The notes under the pieces were generated by a model, which saw nothing but the letters and a program-made list of their open reading frames with translations, searched no databases and was not told the origin of the DNA. This document shows, piece by piece, positions 47,105-54,972 of a DNA stretch of 64,000 nt. How positions within the stretch are numbered: position 1 is the first letter of the stretch; every line of letters begins with the position of its first letter. The stretch lies in assembly GCF_003332825.1 (NCBI RefSeq), contig NZ_QIRF01000006.1:130570-194569 (forward strand), read 5' to 3'. Position numbers and translations under genes: made by a program. Source of the DNA: Dyella sp. C9 (GTDB taxonomy: Bacteria; Pseudomonadota; Gammaproteobacteria; Xanthomonadales; Rhodanobacteraceae).

Positions 47105-47965
47105 TCAGCCTTTTCTAGCCCGTGATTTGCCGGGCAGATTGTTGAGCCCGATGGCCGTGCTGCGCAGTTTCTTCATCCAAAGCGCTTCCAGGCGACGGAT
47201 GTCCTGTTCGGTAGCGCTGGATGCTGCCACCTCCAGGATGGACACCTGGTAGTCACCGTCCGCGGTGAGTTTCATCAGTTCATTGCCCCCGTGGCCATCG
47301 GCGGCATAGTCCGTCCACCGCTGCCAAAAGCCTCCCGCGCCATTGGCACTACCGACGTAGTGCTGCCCCGTCTTCAGCGAGACTAGGAGATATACCCCGC
47401 ACGCATTCTGAAGGTTCGACTTCCACGTGCTCGGCACCTCCTCCAGTGCCGCAATGGTACTGACGAAGTGGATGTGGCCCGGGTAGGCCACTTCTGCAGC
47501 CATCTTGCGGATCTCAAGAATGGGCTTGTCCTGCTGGTGGGCGTATTGCACCCACCGCTGATAAGCCCCACCCCATTCGATGATGAGACGCTCCCGGTAC
47601 GCGTCCAGCACATCCAGGCGCTCCATCATGTACCAGTGGTGGTCGATGAGCGAATGGCCATTGACGGGGCACATCACCGTCGCATCCTCCGCCATCCCTT
47701 TGCGCACGATGCGATAGAGGCTCAGGAACAGCGTACCCACCCCGGGCATGGGCACGAAGGACGCCACATACGTGGCGTCGCCAAACACATCATCCGACTG
47801 ATACGACTGGTACACCTCGAACGCCCCATCCCCAGCATTCCAGAGATCAGCCGGCGACTTGCCTGTGGGGCCACGCTTGCTCTGATGGCGGGCAAGCCGG
47901 GTTTGGGCCGCGGGAATGCCGGCTTTGTCTAGCAACTGGTTGAAGGTAAGGAGGGGCAAGGTCAT
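47105..47965 (-). CDS. GIY-YIG nuclease-family protein
   Basis: This encodes 286 residues from ATG 47965; the frame opens further upstream without a ribosome-binding site. The C-terminal third is a GIY-YIG domain: GVYLLVSLKTGQHYVGSANGAGGFWQRWTDYAADGHGGN (about 190-225), with the two conserved tyrosines, the arginine in W-x-R-W, and a Glu later (ALW preceded by RRLEA). The N-terminal 180 residues contain no recognised domain. GIY-YIG proteins cut DNA; stand-alone forms occur in mobile elements and some restriction systems. It is convergent with the small gene at 46810 and separated from trbL by a terminator. Role in the island unknown. Confidence 0.75.
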   Translation of the reverse strand: MTLPLLTFNQLLDKAGIPAAQTRLARHQSKRGPTGKSPADLWNAGDGAFEVYQSYQSDDVFGDATYVASFVPMPGVGTLFLSLYRIVRKGMAEDATVMCPVNGHSLIDHHWYMMERLDVLDAYRERLIIEWGGAYQRWVQYAHQQDKPILEIRKMAAEVAYPGHIHFVSTIAALEEVPSTWKSNLQNACGVYLLVSLKTGQHYVGSANGAGGFWQRWTDYAADGHGGNELMKLTADGDYQVSILEVAASSATEQDIRRLEALWMKKLRSTAIGLNNLPGKSRARKG

Positions 47966-48120
47966 AGCAGTACGTCCTGGTAATGGGCCCGCAGAACGTA
48001 CGAACCCTACCAAAATGTCGGGCGCCTATCCCCTGGGCCCACCGGGGGCCCAAACCCCTGAGTCAGGTCCCCTGGCCCTGCAGTTAAGCTGCACTGGCGC
48101 CCACTCCTGCTACGCAGGAA

Positions 48121-48144
48121 AAAGGCGGCTAAAAAGCCGCCTTT
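48121..48144 (-). terminator. Rho-independent terminator after the trbL-like gene
   Basis: AAAGGCGGCT-AAAA-AGCCGCCTTT is a ten-bp perfect stem with a four-base loop. On the minus strand it is followed by TTTTTCC, so it ends transcription of the trbL-like gene 21 bases after its stop. Confidence 0.88.
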
Positions 48145-48165
48145 CGAAGGGTCACAATGTATTCG

Positions 48166-49821
48166 TCACTCGTCGTGATGAAGCGATAGACCTGGCGCAT
48201 CGATGGAGCCACCGTCATGCGGTAACTGCGGTGGCTTGACGCGTCTGATTGCGTCTTGGATTTGCCCGACACCGGCGTCGGCGTGCTGATTACTGCTTAG
48301 CGGCAATGGCTTGATGTCAGCCACAGATGCCGGCGTTACCGTAAATATCGCCGACGGGTCCGAGCCCGGCTGCGGTCCCAACGACGCCCCTTCTAGAGCG
48401 CTGTTATTTCCCGCCGTAGGTGCCGCGGTCGGATTGGGGTGACCACCCGATGCGCCGCCGACGGGATCACCAACACCGTTGAAGCCCGGAGCAGTGCGGG
48501 CGGTTGGTGGAGCGGCTCCGGCGCCGGCCTCTCGCACTCCCTGAGCCTGTGCATCCAAGCGATTCGCTGCGCGCGTACCGAGATTGCCGACATCTTTGCC
48601 AAAGCGGTCTACCGCATTATCCGACCGCTTATCCAAACCGACCTTGGCGCGCATGCCTTGACCGGCTTCCGCGCCGGCCGCCCGCATGGCATGACCGAGG
48701 CCTGCACCCAAGCCCCTCCAGCCCGACATGCCTTGGGCTGCTGCGAGCCCTTGGCCAGCAGCGACAGCCTGTGTAGCGCCCTTCAAGGCGCTTCCTGCGG
48801 CAGCACCGGCCGCGCCACCCAATGTGGCACCCGCAGCCGCTGCTGCGCCGCCCGCCGCCGCTACACCAAGCAAATCACCCGCACCGAGGTTGAGGCTTCC
48901 GCTCACGATGGAGCTTGCCAGCGCCGGCACCTTCCAACAGAGCAAAGCAAATACTGCGGCACCGCCCAGAATGAAGAAGGAGTTTGGGAAGAAGTTCTGG
49001 CCAACTTTCGTATACGTCAGCAGATCCGACCACTGCTCAGCGAAGTGCATGCCGATGGCAATGACCAGGTGCAGCACGAGGAGCTTAACGCCAACCGTAA
49101 TGCCGAACATCAGCGATTTCGTTGCAAAGTCGCGTGTATACGACAGCGCTCCGAACGCTAGCATCGCCGGAGAGATCGCCATGATGATCGCGGCCTCGAT
49201 GATCGTGATCATCTGAATCGCCGCAGCAGCCACAAAGCAAAGAACCAAAGCTAGTGCTACTAGCAACGAAACCAAGCCGACCGTTGGCACCTGCGACCAA
49301 CTCAGTTTTCCAACAGACTCAAGGATATGGAACATACAATCCATGCCGACCGCCGCGACCGTCGAAGCGGTTGGCGGTTTGGTCTGTGTAGCTGCCTGGC
49401 CCACCTCTTGAAAGTAACTCGTGATCATGTCGAACACGTGCGGCGCGTTCTTCACGGTCCAAAAGAAGAACGAGATCACCATGAGCTGCCGAACAACGAT
49501 CGCTGGCAATGACGCAAAGTTATCGGCATTTTTGAGGTAGTTCATAAGCAAGGCGAGCGCAAATCCGATGATCGACAGCCAGCCGAGCAGTCGACTGGCA
49601 ACCCCAGTAATGCCGTCGATCCACTTTGTTGATTCACCCACGTATTGCGTTGTAATTCCATCAAAGAAGTTATTGACATCGGGCACGCCGTCCGCTGTGG
49701 GCAAGCCCGACAGCGCAACTGTGCCGGCGTCTTGTGCCCACGCGGCGCCCATGCCAATTCCGAAAACGAGCATCGCTGCTAACAGGGCATGCAGCACCTT
49801 GGGAAACAATTTGGTGATCAT
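48166..49821 (-). CDS. trbL: TrbL/VirB6-like conjugative transfer membrane protein (orphan)
   Basis: This encodes 551 residues. The signal-like N-terminus VLHALLAAMLVFGIGMGAAWAQ is followed by about six transmembrane segments (WLSIIGFALALLMNYLK; LVALALVLCFVAAAAIQMITIIEAAIIMAISPAMLAFGAL; LLVLHLVIAIGMHF; FFILGGAAVFALLCW). The SPAMLAFGAL stretch and overall layout match TrbL, the inner-membrane channel component of P-type conjugation. The C-terminal 240 residues are Gly/Ala- then Pro-rich, probably cytoplasmic or disordered. No other type IV secretion gene except the adjacent small lipoprotein is present, so it is a remnant or works with another system, or does something else. Confidence 0.82.
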   Translation of the reverse strand: MITKLFPKVLHALLAAMLVFGIGMGAAWAQDAGTVALSGLPTADGVPDVNNFFDGITTQYVGESTKWIDGITGVASRLLGWLSIIGFALALLMNYLKNADNFASLPAIVVRQLMVISFFFWTVKNAPHVFDMITSYFQEVGQAATQTKPPTASTVAAVGMDCMFHILESVGKLSWSQVPTVGLVSLLVALALVLCFVAAAAIQMITIIEAAIIMAISPAMLAFGALSYTRDFATKSLMFGITVGVKLLVLHLVIAIGMHFAEQWSDLLTYTKVGQNFFPNSFFILGGAAVFALLCWKVPALASSIVSGSLNLGAGDLLGVAAAGGAAAAAGATLGGAAGAAAGSALKGATQAVAAGQGLAAAQGMSGWRGLGAGLGHAMRAAGAEAGQGMRAKVGLDKRSDNAVDRFGKDVGNLGTRAANRLDAQAQGVREAGAGAAPPTARTAPGFNGVGDPVGGASGGHPNPTAAPTAGNNSALEGASLGPQPGSDPSAIFTVTPASVADIKPLPLSSNQHADAGVGQIQDAIRRVKPPQLPHDGGSIDAPGLSLHHDE

Positions 49822-50042
49822 CGGGCCACCTCCGAAGCGGAAGTTGCCGGGGCTGGATGTGTAGCTTGGCGCAACACGTCGAAGCTCGATTCGTTGGACT
49901 TATATTTTGACGATTGCTTCGGCGGAGCGTGGAAATCCGATAGCGGATTCTCTTGTTCTGGAGCTTGTTGAGACGGCGATGAGCATCCGAACAAGACAGT
50001 TAGCGTAAAGCCAATGATGAGAGCTAAAGCTCTGGATTTCAT
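49818..50042 (-). CDS. Small TrbK/VirB7-like lipoprotein
   Basis: This encodes 74 residues from ATG 50042 with AAGG upstream. The signal peptide MKSRALALIIGFTLTVLFGC has lipobox LFGC; the rest is short, polar and without fold. It overlaps the trbL-like start by four bases (ATGA), so the two are coupled. In Trb and VirB operons a tiny lipoprotein (TrbK entry exclusion, or VirB7) precedes the TrbL/VirB6 gene, and this position supports that reading. Exclusion of incoming related elements is a possible retained role. Confidence 0.7.
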   Translation of the reverse strand: MKSRALALIIGFTLTVLFGCSSPSQQAPEQENPLSDFHAPPKQSSKYKSNESSFDVLRQATHPAPATSASEVAR

Positions 50043-50229
50043 GAGAGTGGCCTTCTATGGAGAGCGAGTCGCTGCTCTTGTTTGAGCAGAGAGAACTGGC
50101 TCGTTCCACCGATCTATGCCTTCCCCATAAACGGGTCTGCAGGCCACCGCTTGACGCCGCCTAGCGCCAGGCTATTGAAAAACTAAACTTCGGCAGGGAA
50201 CGTGAGGTACTTCAAATTACTTGTTGCGA

Positions 50230-50415
50230 TTACAACCGAGCTTGTGTCTGCGATTTTCTCCAGCAGCGAAACTGGGTGTGCTCGTCGATGAAGCCAAGAA
50301 GCATGGATTCCGCCACTTGGTCAGTGGAGCCTTTGACCCCATCAACCTGCCCCAAATAACGAATGTAGTCGTTAATCAACAAGACCGTATCCGGGTCATT
50401 AATTTCAATATCCAC
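50230..50415 (-). CDS. Small hypothetical protein with strong ribosome-binding site
   Basis: This encodes 61 residues from GTG 50415. The start is chosen because AAAGGAGG lies six bases upstream; the open frame extends much further but runs into the palindrome array. The sequence reads MDIEINDPDTVLLINDYIRY then LGQVDGVKGSTDQVAESMLLGFIDEHTQ, with two predicted helices separated by a loop, compatible with a small ribbon-helix-helix or antitoxin-like protein. No toxin gene is adjacent. Family not recognised. Confidence 0.55.
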   Translation of the reverse strand: MDIEINDPDTVLLINDYIRYLGQVDGVKGSTDQVAESMLLGFIDEHTQFRCWRKSQTQARL

Positions 50416-50594
50416 AAGACACCTCCTTTGCAAGGTATTTCCCACATCACGCCAAGGTAATACGACACGGCAACTAATACTGCGACAGTAAGATATTTTC
50501 TGCAATGATATTAATTGGTTTTTGGGGCGGCTTCGCCAGTGAACAACCAAATTCCCCGATATCGAGACGCGGGCAGGTAAGGCTCGATCCACGA

Positions 50595-50882
50595 ACTTTG
50601 CCGTTAACGGCAAAGTCGGTTGCACTGATCTCTTTCCAGTCACCATCCCTCAGCTCGTACGCCGCCGCTCTCCGATCTTTCCGTTGTCGGAAAGGTTGGC
50701 GTCGACGATCCAGTCGATACACCGCCCCGAGTTTGCCGTTAACGGCAAAGTCGGCTGCGCTGATCTCTTTCCAGTCACCGCTGCCCGTATGCCAGTCCTC
50801 TCCAACCCTTCCGTTGTCGGAAAGGTCGGTGTTGGTGCTCCAGTCGATACATCGCCCCCGACTTTGCCGTTAACGGCAAAGT
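50595..50882. repeat. Palindrome array with about 135-bp period
   Basis: Three copies of the perfect palindrome with core TTTGCCGTTAACGGCAAA lie at 50595-50616, 50732-50749 and 50861-50882. Alternating with them are two related hairpins, CTTTCCG-TTGT-CGGAAAG (50677-50694) and a variant (about 50808-50825). The intervening DNA is partly repeated too: GATCTCTTTCCAGTCACC at 50628 and 50762, and CCAGTCGATACA at about 50710 and 50840. This is a degenerate tandem array of two or more units, not a CRISPR. It lies between a ribbon-helix-helix gene and the 61-residue gene. Confidence 0.9.
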
Positions 50883-50934
50883 CGAAAAGTCGGCGCACCA
50901 GAAATTTTTTGGCAGCACGAATCGGGACCCGTAA

Positions 50935-51363
50935 TTAGGAGCTGGAGTGGAGAGCCTGCTGAAACTCCGTCAAGGCGCCACCTCCCCCTTGCATCATTTC
51001 CGGAATCTGGCGAATGAGTCGGTCGTACCGGGCCGCCGCAGAGGCCGCTGATGCGTCCACAGCCTCGCGCGGAACGGGCGGCGTATGCATGAAGTAGCTC
51101 CGGAGATAACAGTCGAACATGGCTGTAAGGAGCTGGACTTCATTGCGCCCCTGCATCACATCCTTAAGTACGCGAGTCAGGGTGGCGGCTATACGGGCTT
51201 CCATCTCCTCACGAGAGTCCCGCTCGGCATTGCCTTTGAAGTACTGGGCGAGCGCCTCACAAACGATGTCTGTTCTAGCCCCAATTACTCCTCTCTCATC
51301 AACCGCCGCTTCCAGTTGATGACTCAGATAATCAGGGATACGGACGCTTAACTTGTATGGCAT
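50935..51363 (-). CDS. Ribbon-helix-helix-like DNA-binding protein
   Basis: This encodes 142 residues from ATG 51363 with GGGGGA upstream; a longer open frame is unsupported. The N-terminus MPYKLSVRIPDYLSHQLEAAVDERGVIGARTDIVCEALAQYF fits a beta strand and two helices of a MetJ/Arc/CopG or TraM/MobC-type protein. The rest is helical (REEMEARIAATLTRVLKDVMQGRNEVQLLTAMFDCYLRSYF). Proteins of this size in mobile elements are often relaxosome accessory factors or partition proteins. The promoter region carries repeated TGTCGGACA sites, suggesting autoregulation, and palindrome clusters lie on both sides. Confidence 0.65.
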   Translation of the reverse strand: MPYKLSVRIPDYLSHQLEAAVDERGVIGARTDIVCEALAQYFKGNAERDSREEMEARIAATLTRVLKDVMQGRNEVQLLTAMFDCYLRSYFMHTPPVPREAVDASAASAAARYDRLIRQIPEMMQGGGGALTEFQQALHSSS

Positions 51364-51382
51364 TAAATCCCCCGTCGGACGC

Positions 51383-51468
51383 TGTCGGACAACCACCATT
51401 GATATGTCCGACAGGTAATATCCATGAAAACAACAGCTAATGTTGTAATAGCGTATAAATGTCCGACA
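51383..51468 (-). promoter_or_regulatory. Repeated operator sites TGTCGGACA upstream of the ribbon-helix-helix gene
   Basis: TGTCGGACA at 51383-51391 and its reverse complement TGTCCGACA at 51405-51413 and 51460-51468 cluster within 105 bases of the start codon, with a partial GTCGGAC at 51374-51380. Such repeats over a promoter are typical of operators bound by a small dimeric DNA-binding protein, most simply the product of the adjacent gene. Confidence 0.6.
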
Positions 51469-51676
51469 TCCTTTATGTTCCACTATTTTCAGGTGTTGGA
51501 CTGCAATAAGGCGGGTCGTTAAAAGCAGGCGATGAGGCTCGTAGCGAGACGAGAGGTCTGCTTTGGGAACGACGATGTTTGTGACCGCGGTGCCGCAGGC
51601 GGCGGGAAAAAGAGCCAACCGTGTGTGGAGGCGCCGCCTGCCGGTCCACACAGTGGATCGCGGAGCTGGCGCTCAC

Positions 51677-51838
51677 CAACTTTGCCGTTAACGGCAAAGT
51701 TGACTGGACGAGGGTAACTGCCTGGGTGCTCCAGGAGGGGGTAATGAGCCAAGTGCGATACGACCAAGGGCGCGACTGCCAGTCCTTGTGGCGTGATCTC
51801 GGCGCGGTGCTCACCAACTTTGCCGTTAACGGCAAAGT
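51677..51838. repeat. Two palindromes of the same family, 140 bp apart
   Basis: A 26-bp perfect palindrome (CAAC at one end, GTTG at the other, around the TTTGCCGTTAACGGCAAA core) lies at 51677-51702. A 22-bp copy lies at 51817-51838. Both are preceded by GCTCACCAAC. They fill the gap between the zinc-ribbon gene and the ribbon-helix-helix gene. I saw no clear gene in this 530-bp stretch. Confidence 0.9.
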
Positions 51839-51896
51839 CGTCCCCGACTGGCCCTTCGAGAATCCACGCTCCCCGCGCCTAACGGAAGCGAAGCGC

Positions 51897-52385
51897 CTAG
51901 TAGTTGAGCGGCTCCCGATCGTTGGTGAGGAACTCCTCTTTGCAAGTGGGGCATTCCAACGAAATGACTCCCCACTCGTTCTTCTTTCGGAGCACGCTCT
52001 TGGCACCCTTGTCGAAGCAAGGCTGGCAGAGGTAATGCAGCGGCTCTGGACTGCTTGGCGCGCCGGTCCCGCGGTTCTGTGGAGAGCCATCCACTCGATA
52101 GACGAAAACGCGGTCGGAAATCTCGAAAAGCGAGTAGCGACCACGCTGCGCCAGGGCTTCCTTCAGTTTTCGCAGTTCCTCTGTGGCTTCGAAGTACTTC
52201 TGCTGAAGCTCCATGAGCTGACTGTTGTGCGCGAACAGTCCGTCTTGGGCTTTGAGCAACTGCTCGTTGATTTGAGCGATAGCACCAGCGGTTTCGTTAA
52301 AATTCTTGAACGCCAAAGCCGCTTGACCGATCTCCTTCGCGGTTTTCAGCGCTCCGACAGCGATCGAAATTTGGGAAAAGTCCAT
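51897..52385 (-). CDS. Coiled-coil/zinc-ribbon hypothetical protein
   Basis: This encodes 162 residues from ATG 52385 with GAGGGG upstream. The first 95 residues are helical with a heptad-like coiled coil (AQINEQLLKAQDGLFAHNSQLMELQQKYFEATEELRKLKEAL). The C-terminus is a zinc ribbon: LCQPCFDKG...LECPTCKEEF, two C-x-x-C knuckles about 20 residues apart. Similar proteins occur in phages and islands. A role in nucleic-acid binding is likely, but nothing more specific can be said. Palindromes of the island family lie just before and after it. Confidence 0.75.
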   Translation of the reverse strand: MDFSQISIAVGALKTAKEIGQAALAFKNFNETAGAIAQINEQLLKAQDGLFAHNSQLMELQQKYFEATEELRKLKEALAQRGRYSLFEISDRVFVYRVDGSPQNRGTGAPSSPEPLHYLCQPCFDKGAKSVLRKKNEWGVISLECPTCKEEFLTNDREPLNY

Positions 52386-52477
52386 GAAACCCCTCGGTGA
52401 GTTTGTTGGTTGCCTGGCAGCACCAGCATACCGCCGGGTGGGCTTGCTGAACGTACGAAGGTCAGTGCTCGCCGACT

Positions 52478-52493
52478 TTGCCGTTAACGGCAA
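52478..52493. repeat. Palindrome of the island family, isolated copy
   Basis: TTGCCGTTAACGGCAA, with ACT to its left and GGT to its right, differs from the other copies by one base in the outer arm. It lies in the 120-bp gap between the winged-helix gene and the zinc-ribbon gene and is preceded by GTGCTCGCCG, similar to the flank at 51807. Confidence 0.88.
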
Positions 52494-52506
52494 GGTTGGC
52501 GCGAAG

Positions 52507-53406
52507 CTAACTGAGAGGTTTTCCTCCGTATTCAGACGGGGCAAATCCTAGCCTTTGCCCGATCTCAGCAAGGGATCTCAGCCCAACCTCACGAGAAGCT
52601 GGGTCTGCGTGTCTTGCAGTTCGCACGTTCCGATCTCTGAGCCGGTCAGCCTGGGCGGCCGAGATGCGCATTTGTTCGCTTCGTTCTCTTTCGACTTTCA
52701 AGGCTCCGTCTGGCACGAACGTTCCGGCACGGGCTCGCTGAAATAAAGTACGCGCGTAAGACACTGGCTTGCGAATAACCGTGGGTGGCCTCAGTGAAGA
52801 CTCGAGTTCGTCTAACACCCGTTGAGCCATGCTCAAGGCTAGACCCGCTTGGATCGATTTCTCTGCCAGAACTACTACTTGCTCCAAGGCGTTGGTAGGT
52901 AGCGAGGGTGGAGGCACGAGTCTCGTTGCGGTTGTTGTTTCAGTAGTTGGAGTAGTTTCAGTTTTTAATGTTGTTTCAGTACTTGCTAAGCGAGGTGGAT
53001 CTGCCGGCGACGGTCCAGCCGTCGACGGGTTTTCAGTCGGCGGTAAATCCTTCCGCGGATTGCTGCCGCGACCATCAATACCACCGCGCCGCAAGAACCA
53101 CTGGCAGCCTGTGAACTCTCCATTGGAACCTCGATGCTGGCGTCGCTCTAATCTACCGGACGCTTCGAGTTCCCTTAGTGCCCTGCGGAGTGCATCTCTC
53201 CCGAGATGGAGCTCTCGACACAGCCATTCCTCGCGAAATCGCCACTTGCGTGGCAGAGAGACCATGGCCACCCAGACTCCTAGCGCGGTTGGTCGAAGCA
53301 GAAGGTCCTGGCACTTCTCCTGCCAGATATCCCGGTTATCCAGCATTGTGAATCCGGCTGGATAGCCATCGTCATAATCCAGTTCAATGTCGTCACTCCG
53401 ACTCAT
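52507..53406 (-). CDS. Winged-helix protein, possible replication initiator-like
   Basis: This encodes 299 residues from ATG 53406, overlapping the AlpA-like stop (ATGA). The N-terminal 110 residues hold a winged helix-turn-helix: DLLLRPTALGVWVAMVSLPRKWRFREEWLCRELHLGRDALRRALRELEASGRLERRQHRGSNGEF. This is the pattern of phage replication protein O and plasmid helix-turn-helix proteins that test a genetic or replication context. A Pro/Thr-rich linker (about 130-165, mostly T, E, P) leads to a helical C-terminal domain. It could be a regulator or a replication factor of the island. Confidence 0.65.
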   Translation of the reverse strand: MSRSDDIELDYDDGYPAGFTMLDNRDIWQEKCQDLLLRPTALGVWVAMVSLPRKWRFREEWLCRELHLGRDALRRALRELEASGRLERRQHRGSNGEFTGCQWFLRRGGIDGRGSNPRKDLPPTENPSTAGPSPADPPRLASTETTLKTETTPTTETTTATRLVPPPSLPTNALEQVVVLAEKSIQAGLALSMAQRVLDELESSLRPPTVIRKPVSYARTLFQRARAGTFVPDGALKVERERSEQMRISAAQADRLRDRNVRTARHADPASREVGLRSLAEIGQRLGFAPSEYGGKPLS

Positions 53407-53693
53407 TGGCGCTCTCCGTGCGAACGGAGCCGCTTCATTTGCTCGGCCTTGGTAGGGCGGCCTCGCCGCCGCTTAATGCTCGTGTTATCCCCGACGTCAG
53501 AACGGCCGGGGGCATCGACGTGCTCAGCCAACCAACTCTCGACATCTTCCATGCGCCAAAGCAATCGTTTTGTGCCTGGCAAGCGGCAGATGGGTGGAAG
53601 GGAATAAGGTTTGCGCGTCGCGTCGCAGCGAATGCTGGCTACGGACTTTTGGATATATTTGGAAAGCTGCTCAACGGTCAGAAGGGCTTGCAT
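53403..53693 (-). CDS. AlpA/excisionase-like DNA-binding protein
   Basis: This encodes 96 residues from ATG 53693 (GAGG upstream); upstream in-frame codons lack a site. MerR/AlpA-like helix-turn-helix: LLTVEQLSKYIQKSVASIRCDATRKPYSLPPICRLPGTKRLLWRMEDVESWLAEHV. A basic tail with KRRRGRPTKAEQ resembles an AT-hook. AlpA-type proteins regulate or assist the integrase of tRNA-borne islands as directionality factors. It is first in a run of genes including the winged-helix and zinc-ribbon proteins. Confidence 0.8.
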   Translation of the reverse strand: MQALLTVEQLSKYIQKSVASIRCDATRKPYSLPPICRLPGTKRLLWRMEDVESWLAEHVDAPGRSDVGDNTSIKRRRGRPTKAEQMKRLRSHGERQ

Positions 53694-54192
53694 GGGACGT
53701 GGCCTCTTTGTCCGTGCCAAATCGCTCTGGCACAGGGCAATGAGTACGCGGCAGTCACAACGCACTGGCTTACAAGCGCGAAGCCCTCGCGGTTAGCCAA
53801 CCTCGGGGCAGTGCATTGGTGACGGGCTTATGGCCCACGTTTCCCTGCTCTCCTGGCGATCTTCTCCATTTTCCCGGCCTCATTTTGACCGGCGGATAGA
53901 TCGACTTACTCTTCAGGCGATTGCCTCTCGGCATCCTTTCTTACCAACCGTCTACTTCCGCTTTTCGACGGTTGGCTACTGAACAGGCTATTGCTTCGAA
54001 TCCATCTCCGAGGGGCGAGCTCGGCTCGACTTCAGCAGCTCACAAAGCAATGTGACCTTCAGCGCATTGAGCTTAAAGTATCAGCAGTGTCGAGCTATGT
54101 CATGCAGCTGATGCAGGAATTCTTAGCTTGCCTTCTATTTCATTGCCGGCTTTCCCTAACTCGCCGCCCCGACAAGCCAGGTTGTCTACGAA
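53694..54192. other. Gap between AlpA-like and HEPN genes
   Basis: No gene with a credible start is seen in these 499 bp on either strand. A 9-bp inverted repeat CCAACCGTC...GACGGTTGG (53944-53975, 14-base loop) could be a terminator-like hairpin downstream of the HEPN gene or an operator. The promoter of the AlpA-like gene presumably lies in the lower part. Confidence 0.4.
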
Positions 54193-54972
54193 TCACCACG
54201 TGGCTAAAGCCTTTGTCAGAACACCCTTCAAGGCATCTGCCGTCAACTCAAATAGTTCGATGTATCCGAAGACGACCTCGACGGCGTAGCCAGTGCTGCC
54301 ACCAAGAGAGTGGACGGTCTCGTTACGCCTGTCATAGAACTCGTTCCACTTGGCCCACAACTTTGAAGCACAGTCTTCCTTCTTTGTTACGCCGAAATGG
54401 CTCTTCAACTTGGTGCTCTCGCCGAGCTGCTCTCTTATTTTTTTGATATCGAGCCTCTTGAAGATGTCCGCCACAACGTCAGGCCGGCAATTGTTCGCGT
54501 GATATCCAAACGTCGCGCTCGCAAGCTTGGTTGGATCATCGTTAACAACAAAGCCTTGCAGCGCATCTAGCGCCGATCTAACCCGTCCGATCAGCGTAGG
54601 GTCAGGAGCACTCTTCACCAAGACGGACTTCATGAATTTGAGCTGCTCTCGCGAAACAAACCAATATGTGTCTCTGATGGCGTGCCGACTCGCGTCTGGC
54701 ATTCCCAAATACTTGTCCATCAGGTAATTGGCACATTGGATAGCTTCCTCGCGAACGAACTCTTCGAAGCCAGATGCCAGAAAAATCAGGGCCATTGAGT
54801 TGGCTGTGTTTCCGGTACTGACGTTGACCTGGCTCAGATCGACGTCGGTCCTATGCGATTTGAGCGCATCAGGACTCCGGCTCGCCGCCTCGACTACGCT
54901 AATGATTTCCCGAATCTGCTTGGTACGGCCCCTGAAATCAGTCAAGGGGCCTTCAAGATCGGCCGCGGGCAT
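54193..54972 (-). CDS. HEPN-like (RiboL-PSP/MAE_28990-type) predicted RNase
   Basis: This encodes 259 residues, wholly helical. Near the C-terminus YDRRNETVHSLGG supplies the HEPN active-site pattern R-x4-H (Arg216, His221). Mid-protein LASGFEEFVREEAIQCANYLM resembles the first helix of HEPN proteins of the MAE_28990/RiboL-PSP type. HEPN proteins are metal-independent ribonucleases used in toxin-antitoxin and anti-phage systems. The ATG overlaps the DUF262 stop (TAATG), so the pair is translationally coupled. The combination with DUF262 points to a two-component defence module. Nuclease activity is predicted, not shown. Confidence 0.72.
   Translation of the reverse strand: MPAADLEGPLTDFRGRTKQIREIISVVEAASRSPDALKSHRTDVDLSQVNVSTGNTANSMALIFLASGFEEFVREEAIQCANYLMDKYLGMPDASRHAIRDTYWFVSREQLKFMKSVLVKSAPDPTLIGRVRSALDALQGFVVNDDPTKLASATFGYHANNCRPDVVADIFKRLDIKKIREQLGESTKLKSHFGVTKKEDCASKLWAKWNEFYDRRNETVHSLGGSTGYAVEVVFGYIELFELTADALKGVLTKALATW

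Noticed and set aside
50595..50882. CRISPR array
   Set aside because: The repeats are palindromes with unequal 50-140 bp intervals and partly repeated spacers, and no cas gene is in the window.
51621..52400. Plus-strand frame of 259 codons
   Set aside because: It reads through two palindromes (giving repeated NFAVNGKV) and is antisense to the zinc-ribbon gene, which has a good start and C-x-x-C motifs.
50595..52493. Classical integron attC sites
   Set aside because: The palindromes contain GTTAAC but lack the RYYYAAC...GTTRRRY pair of core sites with a long imperfect stem, and there is no integron-type integrase. A cassette-like role remains only an analogy.
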